This document shows positions 6,043 to 6,972 of a stretch of 6,972 nt of DNA, piece after piece; position 1 is the stretch's first letter, and each line of letters begins with the position of its first letter. The DNA comes from an uncultured Flavobacteriia bacterium (GTDB lineage Bacteria > Bacteroidota > Bacteroidia > Flavobacteriales_D > Crocinitomicaceae), in the NCBI GenBank assembly GCA_903930085.1, contig CAIYXD010000055.1, positions 1 through 6,972 on the forward strand, given 5' to 3'. Both the position numbers and the translations under genes were made by a program. The notes beneath the pieces are model-generated. The model saw only the letters and a program-made list of their open reading frames with translations, ran no database searches and was not told the origin of the DNA.

Positions 6043-6972
6043 TTGAACAACTCTCTCTTAATTCATCAAATTGGACTAACCTTTCTACAGGGAATAGGAC
6101 CTAAAAAAGCGAGTCACCTCGTTTCAAAACTGGGAAGTATTGAAGCGATTTTTTGTGAAAAACTAAATCAAATTCATCACTTAACAGGAATTGGAAAATC
6201 AGTTCTACAAAACATGCGCCGAGAACAAGCGTTGCAACTTGCTGAAGAACAAGTAGAATATATTGCTAAACATTCCATTTCTACCCATTTTTATTTGGAC
6301 ACCAATTATCCTCGTCGATTGAAACAATGTGAAGATGCTCCACTATTACTTTACAGTAAGGGAACGTTTGATCCAAATCCAGCGCGTGTAATTTCGGTTG
6401 TTGGAACGCGAACAGCAACGGAATATGGGAAAGGTTTGTGTGAAGAATTGATTTTTAAAATAAAGGATTCTAACATTCAAGTTATAAGTGGAATGGCTTA
6501 CGGAATTGATATTTTTGCACATCAACTGTGTGTAAAAAACAAAATTCAAACCCTTGGTGTTTTAGGTCATGGCTTGGATCGTTTGTATCCTAGTGTGCAT
6601 AAACGAACTGCGGAACAAATGTTTTTCAATGGTGGTTTGATAACAGAATTTATTCCAGGCACCCGGCCTGATCGTGAGAATTTTCCAATGCGCAATCGAA
6701 TCGTTGCTGGAATGGCCGACGCAACAATTGTGATAGAAAGCAAAAAGTCGGGCGGTTCCCTAATTACGGCGGATCTTGCAAATGATTATAATCGGGATGT
6801 ATTTGCCTTTCCAGGAAATATTGGCCAGCAGTTTTCTGAAGGATGTAATGGCTTGATTCAGAAAAACAAAGCGCACATGGTTTTAAATGGTTCCGACTTT
6901 TTGAAACAGATGAATTGGGACACAGAACAAACAAAGAAAGCGGTTCAGCGCAGTTGTTTTGTTGAACTAACT
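6043..6972 (+). CDS. dprA: DNA-processing protein DprA (Smf family), C-terminus cut by window edge
   Basis: DprA binds incoming single-stranded DNA during natural transformation and loads RecA; it acts in the cytoplasm. The 310 visible codons are open to the edge. Helix-hairpin-helix segments occur at about residues 14-26 (FLQGIGPKKASHL) and 44-58. The Rossmann-like DprA core follows: ISVVGTRTATEYG (117-129), SGMAYGIDIFAH (149-160), LGHGLDRLYP (174-183), FPMRNRIVAGMADATIVIES (214-233), SGGSLITA (236-243) and FAFPGN (254-259). These are the family's conserved positions and all are intact. Family members are about 360-375 residues, so roughly the last 50-60 residues, usually a winged-helix domain, should lie beyond the window. 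The start is inferred as TTG at 6043: an in-frame TAA lies at 6013-6015, no ATG or GTG occurs between, and the next in-frame ATG is at codon 58, inside the conserved N-terminal region. It is divergent from the receptor genes. Confidence 0.95.
   Translation, partial: MNNSLLIHQIGLTFLQGIGPKKASHLVSKLGSIEAIFCEKLNQIHHLTGIGKSVLQNMRREQALQLAEEQVEYIAKHSISTHFYLDTNYPRRLKQCEDAPLLLYSKGTFDPNPARVISVVGTRTATEYGKGLCEELIFKIKDSNIQVISGMAYGIDIFAHQLCVKNKIQTLGVLGHGLDRLYPSVHKRTAEQMFFNGGLITEFIPGTRPDRENFPMRNRIVAGMADATIVIESKKSGGSLITADLANDYNRDVFAFPGNIGQQFSEGCNGLIQKNKAHMVLNGSDFLKQMNWDTEQTKKAVQRSCFVELT

Noticed and set aside
6346..6549. Minus-strand open frame of 67 codons
   Set aside because: It lies wholly antisense to the conserved DprA core and is a shadow frame.
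1..6972. CRISPR array, tRNA or rRNA genes, insertion sequence
   Set aside because: I saw no regularly spaced short repeats, cloverleaf-like sequence, rRNA signatures, transposase motifs or terminal inverted repeats. The only long direct similarity comes from the two receptor genes.

Overview
The window is AT-rich DNA from a member of the Bacteroidota, most likely the class Flavobacteriia. The evidence is an HU/CCDC81-like protein of a type known mainly from this phylum, two TonB-dependent receptors with an N-terminal carboxypeptidase-regulatory-like domain, signal peptides ending in ...SQ, start codons without Shine-Dalgarno sequences, and promoter-like boxes resembling the Bacteroidota TAnnTTTG consensus. 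I would not name a genus from sequence alone.

Layout from left to right. Bases 1-251 (minus strand) hold the N-terminal part of an HU/CCDC81-like protein that runs off the left edge. A 79-bp gap with a possible promoter separates it from kdsB (331-1062, minus), the CMP-Kdo synthetase of lipopolysaccharide synthesis. The kdsB start codon overlaps the stop codon of a TonB-dependent receptor gene (1062-3398, minus) in a TAATG junction. A 78-bp gap follows, and then a second, paralogous TonB-dependent receptor gene (3477-5819, minus). A 223-bp divergent intergenic region (5820-6042) carries a long imperfect hairpin. After it, dprA, the DNA-uptake and recombination mediator, runs on the plus strand from a TTG start at 6043 off the right edge.

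All minus-strand genes point the same way and could be partly co-transcribed. The two receptors are a tandem duplication. Their plug domains are about 81% identical by hand alignment over 102 residues, and each gene has an identical 10-bp promoter-like box at the same distance from its ATG. Neither has a SusD-like partner, so import of an iron complex, cobalamin or another small ligand is more likely than glycan uptake; the substrate cannot be read from sequence. kdsB and the receptors both concern the outer membrane, but beyond the coupled junction nothing shows a joint function. dprA is divergent and probably unrelated.

I did not find an undescribed system. This is largely ordinary chromosomal sequence. 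The points most worth following up are the receptor duplication with a conversion-like 80-bp patch, the matched promoter boxes, the TAATG junction and the hairpin upstream of dprA.
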